Positions 7,124 through 14,866 of a stretch of 64,000 nt of DNA are shown here, piece after piece. The stretch lies in NCBI GenBank assembly GCA_910579455.1, contig CAJTUT010000001.1, positions 1-64,000 on the forward strand, given 5' to 3'. A program made the position numbers and the translations under genes. This DNA is from an uncultured Bacilli bacterium (GTDB lineage Bacteria > Bacillota_I > Bacilli_A > RF39 > UBA660). The stretch's first letter is position 1. Each line of letters starts with the position of its first letter. The notes below the pieces were generated by a model. That model was not told the DNA's origin. It worked only from the letters and a program-made list of their open reading frames with translations, and did not search any database.

Positions 7124-9898
7124 ATGAAGAAAAAGTTAAAGTGTTTATTGCTTTTATTTGGTTTATTAGCATTATGTCCTAGTATTCAAGTAAAAGCTCA
7201 AACTTATCAAGAAACATTTAATGATAAATATAAGTGGATTCCTGATACTTTTATAAACAAAGAAAAAGGAAGCACAAAAAAATATCAACAATTAGCAGTG
7301 ATTACTAGAAAAAGTGATAACCAGTTTGTATATTGCATTGAACCTGGGACTCCACTAGATAGTAATGAAATTTATACAGGTCAAGATTATGACCAAGCAT
7401 ATGTAGCGAACATGACACAATCACAATGGAGAAGAATTCAACTTTTAGCATACTATGGTTATGGATATAGTGATTCAGAAGTAAATCATACTGATTTAAA
7501 ATGGTATTCAGTTACTCAATTTATGATTTGGCAAACTGTACCACATGGTTATGATATTTACTTTGCTGATTCACTTAATGGAAATAGAATTAGTAAATAT
7601 ACAAGTGAAATGGCAGAAATGGAAGCATTGTTAAGTAAACATTATGCTACACCAGACTTTGGAGCAACAAATTTTGAAACAGTTATAGGTCAAACTTTAA
7701 AATTGACTGATAATAGTGGTGTTTTATCAAAATATGAGGTAACTAGCAATTCATTCATTTCATCCAGTAAATCTGGAAATGATTTATATTTAACTGCAAC
7801 TGCAGTTGGAAATACTAATATTTCGCTAACAAAAAAAGATGTTAAATATTCCCATCCTACAATAGTTTATGTAAAATCTGGAACACAAGATGTTGTTCAA
7901 GTAGGTAGTTATGATCCAATCGATACAAAAATAAATGTTAATATTTTAGGTGGTAAAATTACTGCAGAAAAACTAGATAGCAAAACATTAAGTTATAAAC
8001 CTTTAGGCGACGCTAAGTTGACAGGAGCAGTTTATGGAGTGTATAATGAAAATGATGTTAGAGTTGGTCAAGTTAGTATTGGAAATAATAATACAGGGAC
8101 AAGTGATTACTTACCAAGTCTAGGTCGCTTTTATCTAAAAGAAGAAATTAGTGGAAAAGGTTATCAATTAGATACAACTATGTACTGGTTTGAATTAACA
8201 AAAGATAATTTATATCCAACACTAAAAGTATTTGAAGATGTTATTGAAGTAGATGTTGAATTATTTAAAGTCTTTGCAAATGGGCAAACTGGTATTTTAA
8301 CTGGAGAACCAAACATTGAGTTTGAGTTTTACTTAATTTCAAGTGGAGAACTTTATACAACAGGAAAGACCAATGAAAAAGGAAAATTAAAAGTAACTCT
8401 TCCTTATGGAAAGTGGCGTGTTCATCAAAAAAATACAAGTTTAAACCATGAAAAAGTGGATGACTTTGAAATTACAGTAAATGAAAATACTGAAAATCCA
8501 TATTATCAATTACTTTCAAATGCACCAATAACTGCAAAATTAAAAGTTTTAAAAATTGATAAGGATTCACAAAAAGTTATTATTCGTGAAGGGCTAAAAT
8601 TTAAAATTAAAAACCTAGATACAAATGAATATGTAAAACAAACCATTACTTATCCAACAGCTCAAACGATTGAGGTATTTGAAATGGATAAAAATGGGGT
8701 AATTATTACTCCTTATGCTTTATCTTGTGGTCGCTACCAATTAGAAGAGGTAGAGGATCAACAAATAGAGGGATACCTTTGGAATAGTGAACCTTTGATT
8801 TTTGAAATTGGAGAAAATAGCAAATTTACTGAAGATGAACAATATGGAACACTTTTAGAATTAAAATTTGCAAATGAACAAGTCAAAGGCGAATTAAATG
8901 TAAATAAAGTTGGAGAAAAAGTAATTATTGAAGATGGTTCATTTAGATATGAAGAAATTAAATTAGATGGTGTTCATTATGAACTTTATGCAGATGAAGA
9001 TATATATTCTCAAGATGGAACACTTATTTATAAGAAAAATGATTTAGTTAAAGATTTTTATACTAAAAATGGATTTTATAAAGTAACAGGGTTATATCTT
9101 GGAAAATATTGCTTAAAAGAAAAGGCAAGTGTGGGAAATCATGTTGTAGATGAATCCAGTTATTGTTTTGAATTAAAATATAAGGATCAATATACTAAAA
9201 CAGTTACTTACACTTTAAACCTTAAAAATTATTTAAAAAAATCAGATTTTGAATTTACTAAAGTAGATGTAAGTACAGGTAAACCATTACCAAATACTAC
9301 TATTACAATATATACAAATAATGAGGGAGAAGAAAGGCAACTTATTTTCACAGGTAAGACTGATGAATTTGGAAAAATTATTATAAAAGGACTTTTCACT
9401 TCAAAATTTGTAATGTTTGAATCTGAAGCACCAGAAGGGTATATTTTAAATACTGAACCTATGGAATTTGAAATTACTGAAGATGGACAAGTTGTAAAAT
9501 CTACTATGACAAATGAAAAAATTAAATCTACTATTAAAATCCATAAAGTGGATGAAAATAATAATCCATTAGCAGGAGTTTTAATTGGTATATTCGATTT
9601 AGAAAATAATTTGCTAGGAAAATATTATACCAACGAATCAGGAGATATAGAGTTTGTTAGTGAATATGGAAAATTTTACTATCAAGAACTAGAAACAGTT
9701 GAAGGATTTATTCTTAATGATGAAAAAGTATATTTTTCTGTAACTGAGAATGGTGCAATCATTGAATCAACTCTTGTTAATTATTCAGTTCCTAATACTG
9801 GGATTGATAGAATTGATTTATCTTATATACTAGGTGGACTTGCAATATTAAGTGGTACAGGTATAATTATCTATGCAAAAAAGAAAAAACAAAAATAA
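7124..9898 (+). CDS. Thioester-domain surface adhesin with SpaA/Cna-B repeats and sortase signal
   Basis: 924 residues. Signal peptide (1-26); an N-terminal thioester domain, with Cys71 in YCIEPG and Gln132 in VTQFMIW as the likely thioester pair; a bacterial Ig-like stretch (about 185-265); then about five SpaA/prealbumin-like repeats, recognisable by KVD/KID openings (for example EFTKVD and IKIHKVDENNNPLAGV). It ends with VPNTG (889-893), a membrane helix and a KKKKQK tail, a complete cell-wall sorting signal. Thioester domains bind host or partner-cell surfaces covalently. Being on an ICE beside its own sortase, it may help donor-recipient contact or host attachment. No frameshift is seen. 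Confidence 0.92.
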   Translation: MKKKLKCLLLLFGLLALCPSIQVKAQTYQETFNDKYKWIPDTFINKEKGSTKKYQQLAVITRKSDNQFVYCIEPGTPLDSNEIYTGQDYDQAYVANMTQSQWRRIQLLAYYGYGYSDSEVNHTDLKWYSVTQFMIWQTVPHGYDIYFADSLNGNRISKYTSEMAEMEALLSKHYATPDFGATNFETVIGQTLKLTDNSGVLSKYEVTSNSFISSSKSGNDLYLTATAVGNTNISLTKKDVKYSHPTIVYVKSGTQDVVQVGSYDPIDTKINVNILGGKITAEKLDSKTLSYKPLGDAKLTGAVYGVYNENDVRVGQVSIGNNNTGTSDYLPSLGRFYLKEEISGKGYQLDTTMYWFELTKDNLYPTLKVFEDVIEVDVELFKVFANGQTGILTGEPNIEFEFYLISSGELYTTGKTNEKGKLKVTLPYGKWRVHQKNTSLNHEKVDDFEITVNENTENPYYQLLSNAPITAKLKVLKIDKDSQKVIIREGLKFKIKNLDTNEYVKQTITYPTAQTIEVFEMDKNGVIITPYALSCGRYQLEEVEDQQIEGYLWNSEPLIFEIGENSKFTEDEQYGTLLELKFANEQVKGELNVNKVGEKVIIEDGSFRYEEIKLDGVHYELYADEDIYSQDGTLIYKKNDLVKDFYTKNGFYKVTGLYLGKYCLKEKASVGNHVVDESSYCFELKYKDQYTKTVTYTLNLKNYLKKSDFEFTKVDVSTGKPLPNTTITIYTNNEGEERQLIFTGKTDEFGKIIIKGLFTSKFVMFESEAPEGYILNTEPMEFEITEDGQVVKSTMTNEKIKSTIKIHKVDENNNPLAGVLIGIFDLENNLLGKYYTNESGDIEFVSEYGKFYYQELETVEGFILNDEKVYFSVTENGAIIESTLVNYSVPNTGIDRIDLSYILGGLAILSGTGIIIYAKKKKQK

Positions 9899-10514
9899 GA
9901 AAATGGGTCAATATTTAATTATTGGCTCTTTTTTATTTTTAATTGGATTAGGTGTTATAGGTACAAAACTTTATATAAATTATTTTATCCATATAAAAGA
10001 AGAAAATGCTATTGAAGAGTTTTTTGAAATTAAAAATGAAGATACTCAAGATGTAATTGTAGATGAACCAGTTGATGAACAAGTAGAGTCAAAAAAAGAA
10101 TCTTCTTATAATTACATAGCAATATTAGAAATTCCTCGTATTAAATTAAAACGAGGATTAGTAGCAATAAATGATAAAAATAACAATGTTAATAGAAATA
10201 TTGAAATTATAAAAGGATCAGATATGCCAGACATTGAAAATGGTAATTTTGTTTTGGCAAGTCATAGTGGATATAGCAATATTTCATATTTTAGAAATCT
10301 TAATAAAATGCAATTAAATGATTTTGTCCATGTTTATTACAATGGAGAAAAATTTAATTATAAGATTACTAATATCTATGATGTTGAAAAAACTGGACAA
10401 GTTAGTATTTCTAAAAAAAATAATACGAATACTTTAACATTGATTACTTGCAGACATAATACCAATAAACAAATTGTCATTATTGCAGAATTAACAAGTA
10501 AGGAGGTATATTAA
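9873..10514 (+). CDS. Sortase
   Basis: 213 residues. An N-terminal membrane anchor (about 11-33), a charged linker, then the sortase barrel with His131 in LASHSG and Cys193 in LTLITC. The catalytic arginine usually found after the Cys is not obvious at the standard place (NTNKQIVIIAEL); Arg194 lies next to the Cys. The start ATG at 9873 overlaps the adhesin gene by 26 bp; ATG at 9903 is an alternative. Its substrate is most likely the VPNTG adhesin just upstream. It resembles the small sortases found beside single substrates (class B/D-like). Confidence 0.88.
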   Translation: MQKRKNKNKKMGQYLIIGSFLFLIGLGVIGTKLYINYFIHIKEENAIEEFFEIKNEDTQDVIVDEPVDEQVESKKESSYNYIAILEIPRIKLKRGLVAINDKNNNVNRNIEIIKGSDMPDIENGNFVLASHSGYSNISYFRNLNKMQLNDFVHVYYNGEKFNYKITNIYDVEKTGQVSISKKNNTNTLTLITCRHNTNKQIVIIAELTSKEVY

Positions 10515-10745
10515 GTGCATTTTACAAATGGTGGAATGGGAAAATGTGTCCTTTTAAAAGAAGATGGCATATTGTACTCTTTAATCTATGCTTATGAAAG
10601 TGGTCAATTTGTAATTGCTTCATTTTTAAATAAAGAAACAGGAAACTGGGGTGGAGGCAGTTATTTTGGCAAAGATTTAGATGATGCTTTAGAATGCTTT
10701 AATAAAAGAGTTGAAGAAAGAAAACAGGATGAACAGGAGAGATAA
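10515..10745 (+). CDS. Small conserved-type protein, unknown function
   Basis: 76 residues, GTG start at 10515 after AAGGAGGTATATTAA, which decides the start. The core has Gly and aromatic residues (GNWGGGSYFG) and the charged tail ends in EQER. The last codons CAG-GAG-AGA-TAA contain the ribosome site for the next gene. Not recognised. Confidence 0.6.
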   Translation: MHFTNGGMGKCVLLKEDGILYSLIYAYESGQFVIASFLNKETGNWGGGSYFGKDLDDALECFNKRVEERKQDEQER

Positions 10746-10751
10746 TATTTT

Positions 10752-11144
10752 ATGGCAAAAGTAGGAAATTATATCTCATTTAAAAAGAAAACAAATAAAT
10801 CATCAAGAAATTATAAGATGGAGCAAATCGCTAATTATAACTTGATGAATAATTATGATTATAAGTTATATGTGGATATTGTAAAAAATAATATGGATAC
10901 AAATTCACGAGTAGAATTAGAAAAATTAAAACAAGATATAGAAAGTGGCATTATAGATAAAGTAGTTGTCATTTCTCTTTCTAACATAAATAGAAATCAT
11001 TTTATTCTTTTAGATTTTATGAAATTTTTAAAAGATAATGCTTGTGAATTAGAAAGTATAAAAGAAGGCAGACTTTATTTAGATGACTATGATCGAATTA
11101 TTTTAAAACAAAATGAAATATTAGAGGAGGAAAATGTAAGATGA
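10752..11144 (+). CDS. Resolvase-like small protein lacking the N-terminal catalytic serine region
   Basis: 130 residues. The middle (YKLYVDIVK, SRVELEKLKQDIESGIIDKV, VVISLSNINRN, LLDFMKFLKDNACELESI) follows the latter half of a serine-recombinase catalytic domain, including the SLSxxxRN helix start. The catalytic serine near the N-terminus and the DNA-binding domain are absent. It may be a repurposed or degenerate recombinase fold; it cannot recombine DNA by the normal mechanism. It overlaps the SSB gene by 4 bp (ATGA). Confidence 0.55.
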   Translation: MAKVGNYISFKKKTNKSSRNYKMEQIANYNLMNNYDYKLYVDIVKNNMDTNSRVELEKLKQDIESGIIDKVVVISLSNINRNHFILLDFMKFLKDNACELESIKEGRLYLDDYDRIILKQNEILEEENVR

Positions 11145-11539
11145 ATAATGAAAAAGAATTAAGAAATTCTGTAAATAAATTTGAATTAGAAGGGAATATA
11201 GGTAGTGTTAGAGATGTCTATGAAAATCAAAATGGTAAAAAAACATTAAGATTTGATATTGCTCAAAATAATAATGGAAACACACAATTTGTTCCCATTG
11301 TAATAAAAGGAGAACTTGTAAATGCTTATGCAGATGAAATCGAGAAAGGTAATTGGATAACTGTAAAAGGAATCATTACTACCTATCCTAAAGAAATTGA
11401 AAAAAATGGTAAGACATATAAGGATAAAGCTATTGAGATTTTAGGATTTGAAATTATTGATAGAACTAATAATAAAATTTATTTATCAGATGGTCAAGTT
11501 AAAGAAGTCTCAAATAATAAAGAAGAACAGGAGAGATAG
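11141..11539 (+). CDS. ssb: Single-stranded DNA-binding protein of the ICE
   Basis: 132 residues with an OB-fold: NKFELEGNIGSVRDVYENQ, then LRFDIAQNNNG, QFVPIVIKG and GNWITVKGIITTYP. No acidic DDDIPF-type tail; it ends in KEEQER. ICEs often carry their own SSB to coat the transferred strand. The end of the gene (CAG-GAG-AGA-TAG) doubles as the ribosome site of the next gene. Confidence 0.7.
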   Translation: MNNEKELRNSVNKFELEGNIGSVRDVYENQNGKKTLRFDIAQNNNGNTQFVPIVIKGELVNAYADEIEKGNWITVKGIITTYPKEIEKNGKTYKDKAIEILGFEIIDRTNNKIYLSDGQVKEVSNNKEEQER

Positions 11540-11540
11540 T

Positions 11541-12023
11541 ATGCATGATGATTATGACATTCATATATTAAACTCTTGGGAGGATAATGATGAGATGTAT
11601 GTTGATTATATGGTTAAGGATAGAAACAATCCTCAAGTTGCTCATGTTTGTACTGCTTTAGAAAAAAATGGCATTGGAAGTGAAATTGAAAAATATATAC
11701 AAGAACATTTAAAGAAAAATAATGGGTTAGAATTAACTTTACCTAAAGTAAGTGAATTGAGTCCATTATTAACATATATTTTTGATTTTGTATGTGAAAG
11801 CGAAGCAAATATGTGTCATATTGATTATAATGACTGGGAAGAGTTAAAACTTGAAGATGACTTTGTGGAAAAAGATATTGAAATTTTAAAAGAAGAAATT
11901 AGAAAATATAATTTAAATGACTACATTACATTAGATGATGGAGAATATATGATTTGTGGATATGGTGGTTTACAATGTTGCTTTAATGATGATAGAGGAA
12001 GAGATGGTGAACATGAAAGATAA
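11541..12023 (+). CDS. Unknown acidic ICE protein
   Basis: 160 residues from the ATG at 11541, which sits right after GGAGAGATAGT. Strongly acidic, with Trp and Cys residues (ESEANMCHIDYNDWEEL; ICGYGGLQCCF). Mild acidic DNA-mimic-like character is visible (many D/E), which would fit an anti-restriction role, but no ArdA or other known family is recognised. The last 20 bp overlap the next gene. Confidence 0.6.
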   Translation: MHDDYDIHILNSWEDNDEMYVDYMVKDRNNPQVAHVCTALEKNGIGSEIEKYIQEHLKKNNGLELTLPKVSELSPLLTYIFDFVCESEANMCHIDYNDWEELKLEDDFVEKDIEILKEEIRKYNLNDYITLDDGEYMICGYGGLQCCFNDDRGRDGEHER

Positions 12024-12684
12024 ATTAGTTAAGGGTCAAGCATTTATTGGAATAGATGACCAAAAATACTATTTCTTGGGTTTAGATTATGATGAGCAAA
12101 TTCTTTTTACCAACCTAGATTTATGGACAGATACTGAACAAAAATATATGGAAAAAAGTAATTTATTCATAAAAGAAATACTAGATGAGAAATCTAAATT
12201 GATAGAAGATACTACATGGTATTATCAGTCTATTAAAGAGTTAGAAATGGCATCTACTGAAGAAAAAATAAAAAGATGTTTAGATATTATAGAAAATTCT
12301 AATAATAATGAATTAGAGTTGAAACCAACAGATGTTGGTCCACTTGTAAGAGGACAAGCATATAGTAAAGAATTTAATCAATATTATGAGTTAATCGGCT
12401 TTATCGTTGAAAATAATATATATGTTGATAATTCTTTAAAAGCTAAGCAAAAAGGTTTTTTTGCAATTTATCATTCCAACTGTGAGAATAGTGTTCCACT
12501 TATTTTTGAAAGAAATTTTAGTGATAGAGATAATTCCTTTGATGGAAAGTTTTATCTTGCAGGAAATGATGATAAAGTTGATATAAAAGAGGTCATTATG
12601 AATAAGGATTTAATTGATTCATCTATGACTGAAGAATTAAAAAATAGATTAGAAAAAAACAATAATAAAGAAATGTCTAAATAA
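12004..12684 (+). CDS. Unknown ICE protein with two related segments
   Basis: About 226 residues. ATG at 12004 is preferred, with a GAGGAAG site just upstream; ATG at 12013 is possible. It contains two similar patches (GQAFIGIDDQKYYFLGL near the start, GQAYSKEFNQYYELIGF near residue 120), so an internal duplication is likely. Last gene before two terminators. Not recognised. Confidence 0.55.
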   Translation: MVNMKDKLVKGQAFIGIDDQKYYFLGLDYDEQILFTNLDLWTDTEQKYMEKSNLFIKEILDEKSKLIEDTTWYYQSIKELEMASTEEKIKRCLDIIENSNNNELELKPTDVGPLVRGQAYSKEFNQYYELIGFIVENNIYVDNSLKAKQKGFFAIYHSNCENSVPLIFERNFSDRDNSFDGKFYLAGNDDKVDIKEVIMNKDLIDSSMTEELKNRLEKNNNKEMSK

Positions 12685-12722
12685 AAAGGAATTGTTGTAA
12701 GTTCTTTGAAAACTTGGTTGAT

Positions 12723-12753
12723 AACTACACTTTGTTACAGTGTAGTTTTTTTC
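12723..12753 (+). terminator. Terminator upstream of transfer genes (first)
   Basis: AACTACAC (12723-12730) pairs with GTGTAGTT (12740-12747), followed by a T tract. Confidence 0.8.
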
Positions 12754-12783
12754 GTTTTTCAAAGGATAAGTGTCGCTCATTGG

Positions 12784-12838
12784 AACTGTGTAGTTATTGA
12801 TCATTTTTGATTAGTAATTGCACAGTTCTTTTTTTTTG
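12784..12838 (+). terminator. Terminator upstream of transfer genes (second)
   Basis: AACTGTG (12784-12790) pairs with CACAGTT (12821-12827); the inner ATCA/TGAT region extends the stem. A long T tract follows. The pilin-like gene starts 32 bp later with no clear promoter between. Confidence 0.75.
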
Positions 12839-12869
12839 GCTTTTTTTAGTCGAAAGAAAGGGTGATACA

Positions 12870-13151
12870 ATGAAAGGTTTATTAAATGTTTTAGCAATTC
12901 AACAATTAGAAGGTGGTACATATACTGTTGACACCATCTTAAAAGTAATCAAACAAATTACTGACTGGGCATTAGCAGTAGGTATTTCACTTGCAGGTGT
13001 TGCTTTAGTTATCAGTTTTATTATGTATGCAGTAGTTGATGTTGACCAAAAACCACGAGTAAAAACGAGAATAACACAAACATTACTTGGTATTTTTGGT
13101 ATTATTTTAGCAATTTCATTAGTCAATATAATCATAAGATTATTTACATAG
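12870..13151 (+). CDS. VirB2/TrbC-like pilin or small channel protein
   Basis: 93 residues from the ATG at 12870 (AAGAAAGGGTGATACA upstream); a longer frame would run into the terminator. It has a short N-terminal stretch, then two membrane helices (about residues 29-55 and 68-92) joined by a basic loop (DQKPRVKTRITQ). This is the typical shape of the small first membrane protein in Gram-positive ICE channels. The next gene is a large VirB6-like protein, which supports the call. Confidence 0.7.
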   Translation: MKGLLNVLAIQQLEGGTYTVDTILKVIKQITDWALAVGISLAGVALVISFIMYAVVDVDQKPRVKTRITQTLLGIFGIILAISLVNIIIRLFT

Positions 13152-13160
13152 GTGGTTCTT

Positions 13161-14552
13161 ATGATGTTAAAAGTATTTGATTTATTAAGAACTTTAGGGT
13201 GGTATTTAGTTAGTTTTATTTATGACTTAATAGATGCTCTTTTATCCATTATCAAAAAATTAAATGCCTTTGATATAATTAATTCCATATCAGATAATCA
13301 AGCATTCAGAAACTTTTATACAGGTGCTATGGCAATAGCAGTAACAATTTTTGCTTTATTCATTATATGGAAATTTGTAAATAAACTTTTAGATCCAGAT
13401 GAGGAAACAACTTTTAAAACAATAATTATGGAAATAGTAAAATGTGGTTCGCTTATCATGCTTTCCACTTTTCTATTTGTCCAAGTATCCAATTTTTCCA
13501 TATCACTTTCTAATTATACTGGTAGTATTTTTGAAAGTAGTAATAATGCAACAATGAGTAATACCATGTTAACCATGTTTATTTCTTATAAAGATAGTTA
13601 TAAAAATAGTGATAAGTTTAGTGAATCTAAAAGTATAGCAGAAGTTGTAAAAGATGGTTCATTTGATAATGATGAATTATATCTTTCAAAATATGTAACA
13701 AAAGCAAAAATTATTTTTTCTGATGAGAAAGATTATAAATATGATGTTAATTGGTTAATGGCAGTATTTTGTGGTGGGTTTTTCTTATATAGTTTATTTT
13801 TTGCAGGAATTATGTTAGGTAGAAGGCAAATAGAATTTTTATTCTTATTTTCTATTGCTCCTATTGTTTTTGCAACAAGTATTTGTAATAAACAGAGAAG
13901 AGGGGCAGTAATAGAACAATTAGTGTCATTAGCTCTTCAAAGTGCAGTAGTAATGCTTGTTGTAACTTTAAGTGTAATGGTTATGCAACAAGTAAATGAT
14001 ACTACTTTTTTTACTAATTCATTTATGAATATTACTACAAAAACATTGCTTTATTTAGGATGTGCAACTTTTATCATGACTGGAAGTCAAGTAATCAATA
14101 GGTTTATTGGCTCAAATGTAAGTGCAGCAAGTGGTAGAGAACAGTTGATGTCTTTAATGGGTTATGGAAAAATGGCAGGAATAGGAGCAACTGTTGGAAC
14201 AGGAGCAGTTTTAGGTGGAGGTTTACTAGCAACTGGTGCTTCCATAAAAGCAGGGAAAGCAATGGGTTCAGATGCTTTATCAAAAGTTGGTATGGCATTG
14301 GGAACTTTTGGTACAACTGATCCATCTAGTGGAGAAGCACCAACACGAGCTCAAAAAGTAGCAAAGGCAATGGGAACTAAAATGTGGATGACAGGTCAAA
14401 AAATGCAAGGTAAAAGTGATTCTAACAAGTTTAGTGCAAGTGATGCTATGATGAATTTTGGTGCGAGTAGTTTAAATAGTGCAGTAAAAAAGGTAATGCC
14501 TAGAGCAAGTTATAATGCTTCTTATTATAGGCGTAGAAAAAATATGATTTAG
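13161..14552 (+). CDS. VirB6/TrbL-like channel membrane protein
   Basis: About 463 residues; starts at 13161 or 13164 after AGGTGG (an in-frame GTG at 13152 is less likely). Several membrane helices: near the N-terminus, around 55-75 and 90-110, and a cluster between about 205 and 310. They are followed by a Gly/Ala-rich soluble tail (GKMAGIGATVGTGAVLGGGL) and a basic end. This matches the large polytopic protein of Gram-positive conjugation channels. Confidence 0.75.
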   Translation: MMLKVFDLLRTLGWYLVSFIYDLIDALLSIIKKLNAFDIINSISDNQAFRNFYTGAMAIAVTIFALFIIWKFVNKLLDPDEETTFKTIIMEIVKCGSLIMLSTFLFVQVSNFSISLSNYTGSIFESSNNATMSNTMLTMFISYKDSYKNSDKFSESKSIAEVVKDGSFDNDELYLSKYVTKAKIIFSDEKDYKYDVNWLMAVFCGGFFLYSLFFAGIMLGRRQIEFLFLFSIAPIVFATSICNKQRRGAVIEQLVSLALQSAVVMLVVTLSVMVMQQVNDTTFFTNSFMNITTKTLLYLGCATFIMTGSQVINRFIGSNVSAASGREQLMSLMGYGKMAGIGATVGTGAVLGGGLLATGASIKAGKAMGSDALSKVGMALGTFGTTDPSSGEAPTRAQKVAKAMGTKMWMTGQKMQGKSDSNKFSASDAMMNFGASSLNSAVKKVMPRASYNASYYRRRKNMI

Positions 14553-14563
14553 GAGGTGTAAGT

Positions 14564-14866
14564 TTGTATATAACATTAAAATCAATTAAAAGAAATTTAG
14601 GATTTAAAGGCATAGAAGTAGCAGATATTTTAATTGCATTTCCCATTATAGTTTTTTTTATTATTTTATTTTGTTTTACACCATTTAAAATACCATCACT
14701 TATCTTTTTACTTGTTGGTATTTTTTGTTTATTACCAGTTAATGTGAGTAAAAAAAATAGAATGTATAAAGTTTTAGGGTTAATGTTACAGTTTATTTCT
14801 AGACAGAAAATTTTTATATATCAAAATATAGGAAAGGAGAATGAGTTTGTTGAAAAAGAAAGTTAG
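14564..14866 (+). CDS. VirB3/PrgI-like small membrane protein
   Basis: 100 residues, TTG start at 14564 after AGGAGGTG. Two closely spaced membrane helices at about residues 22-60 and a basic C-terminus. Position directly before VirB4, overlapping it by 26 bp, is where VirB3/PrgI-type proteins sit. Confidence 0.7.
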   Translation: MYITLKSIKRNLGFKGIEVADILIAFPIIVFFIILFCFTPFKIPSLIFLLVGIFCLLPVNVSKKNRMYKVLGLMLQFISRQKIFIYQNIGKENEFVEKES

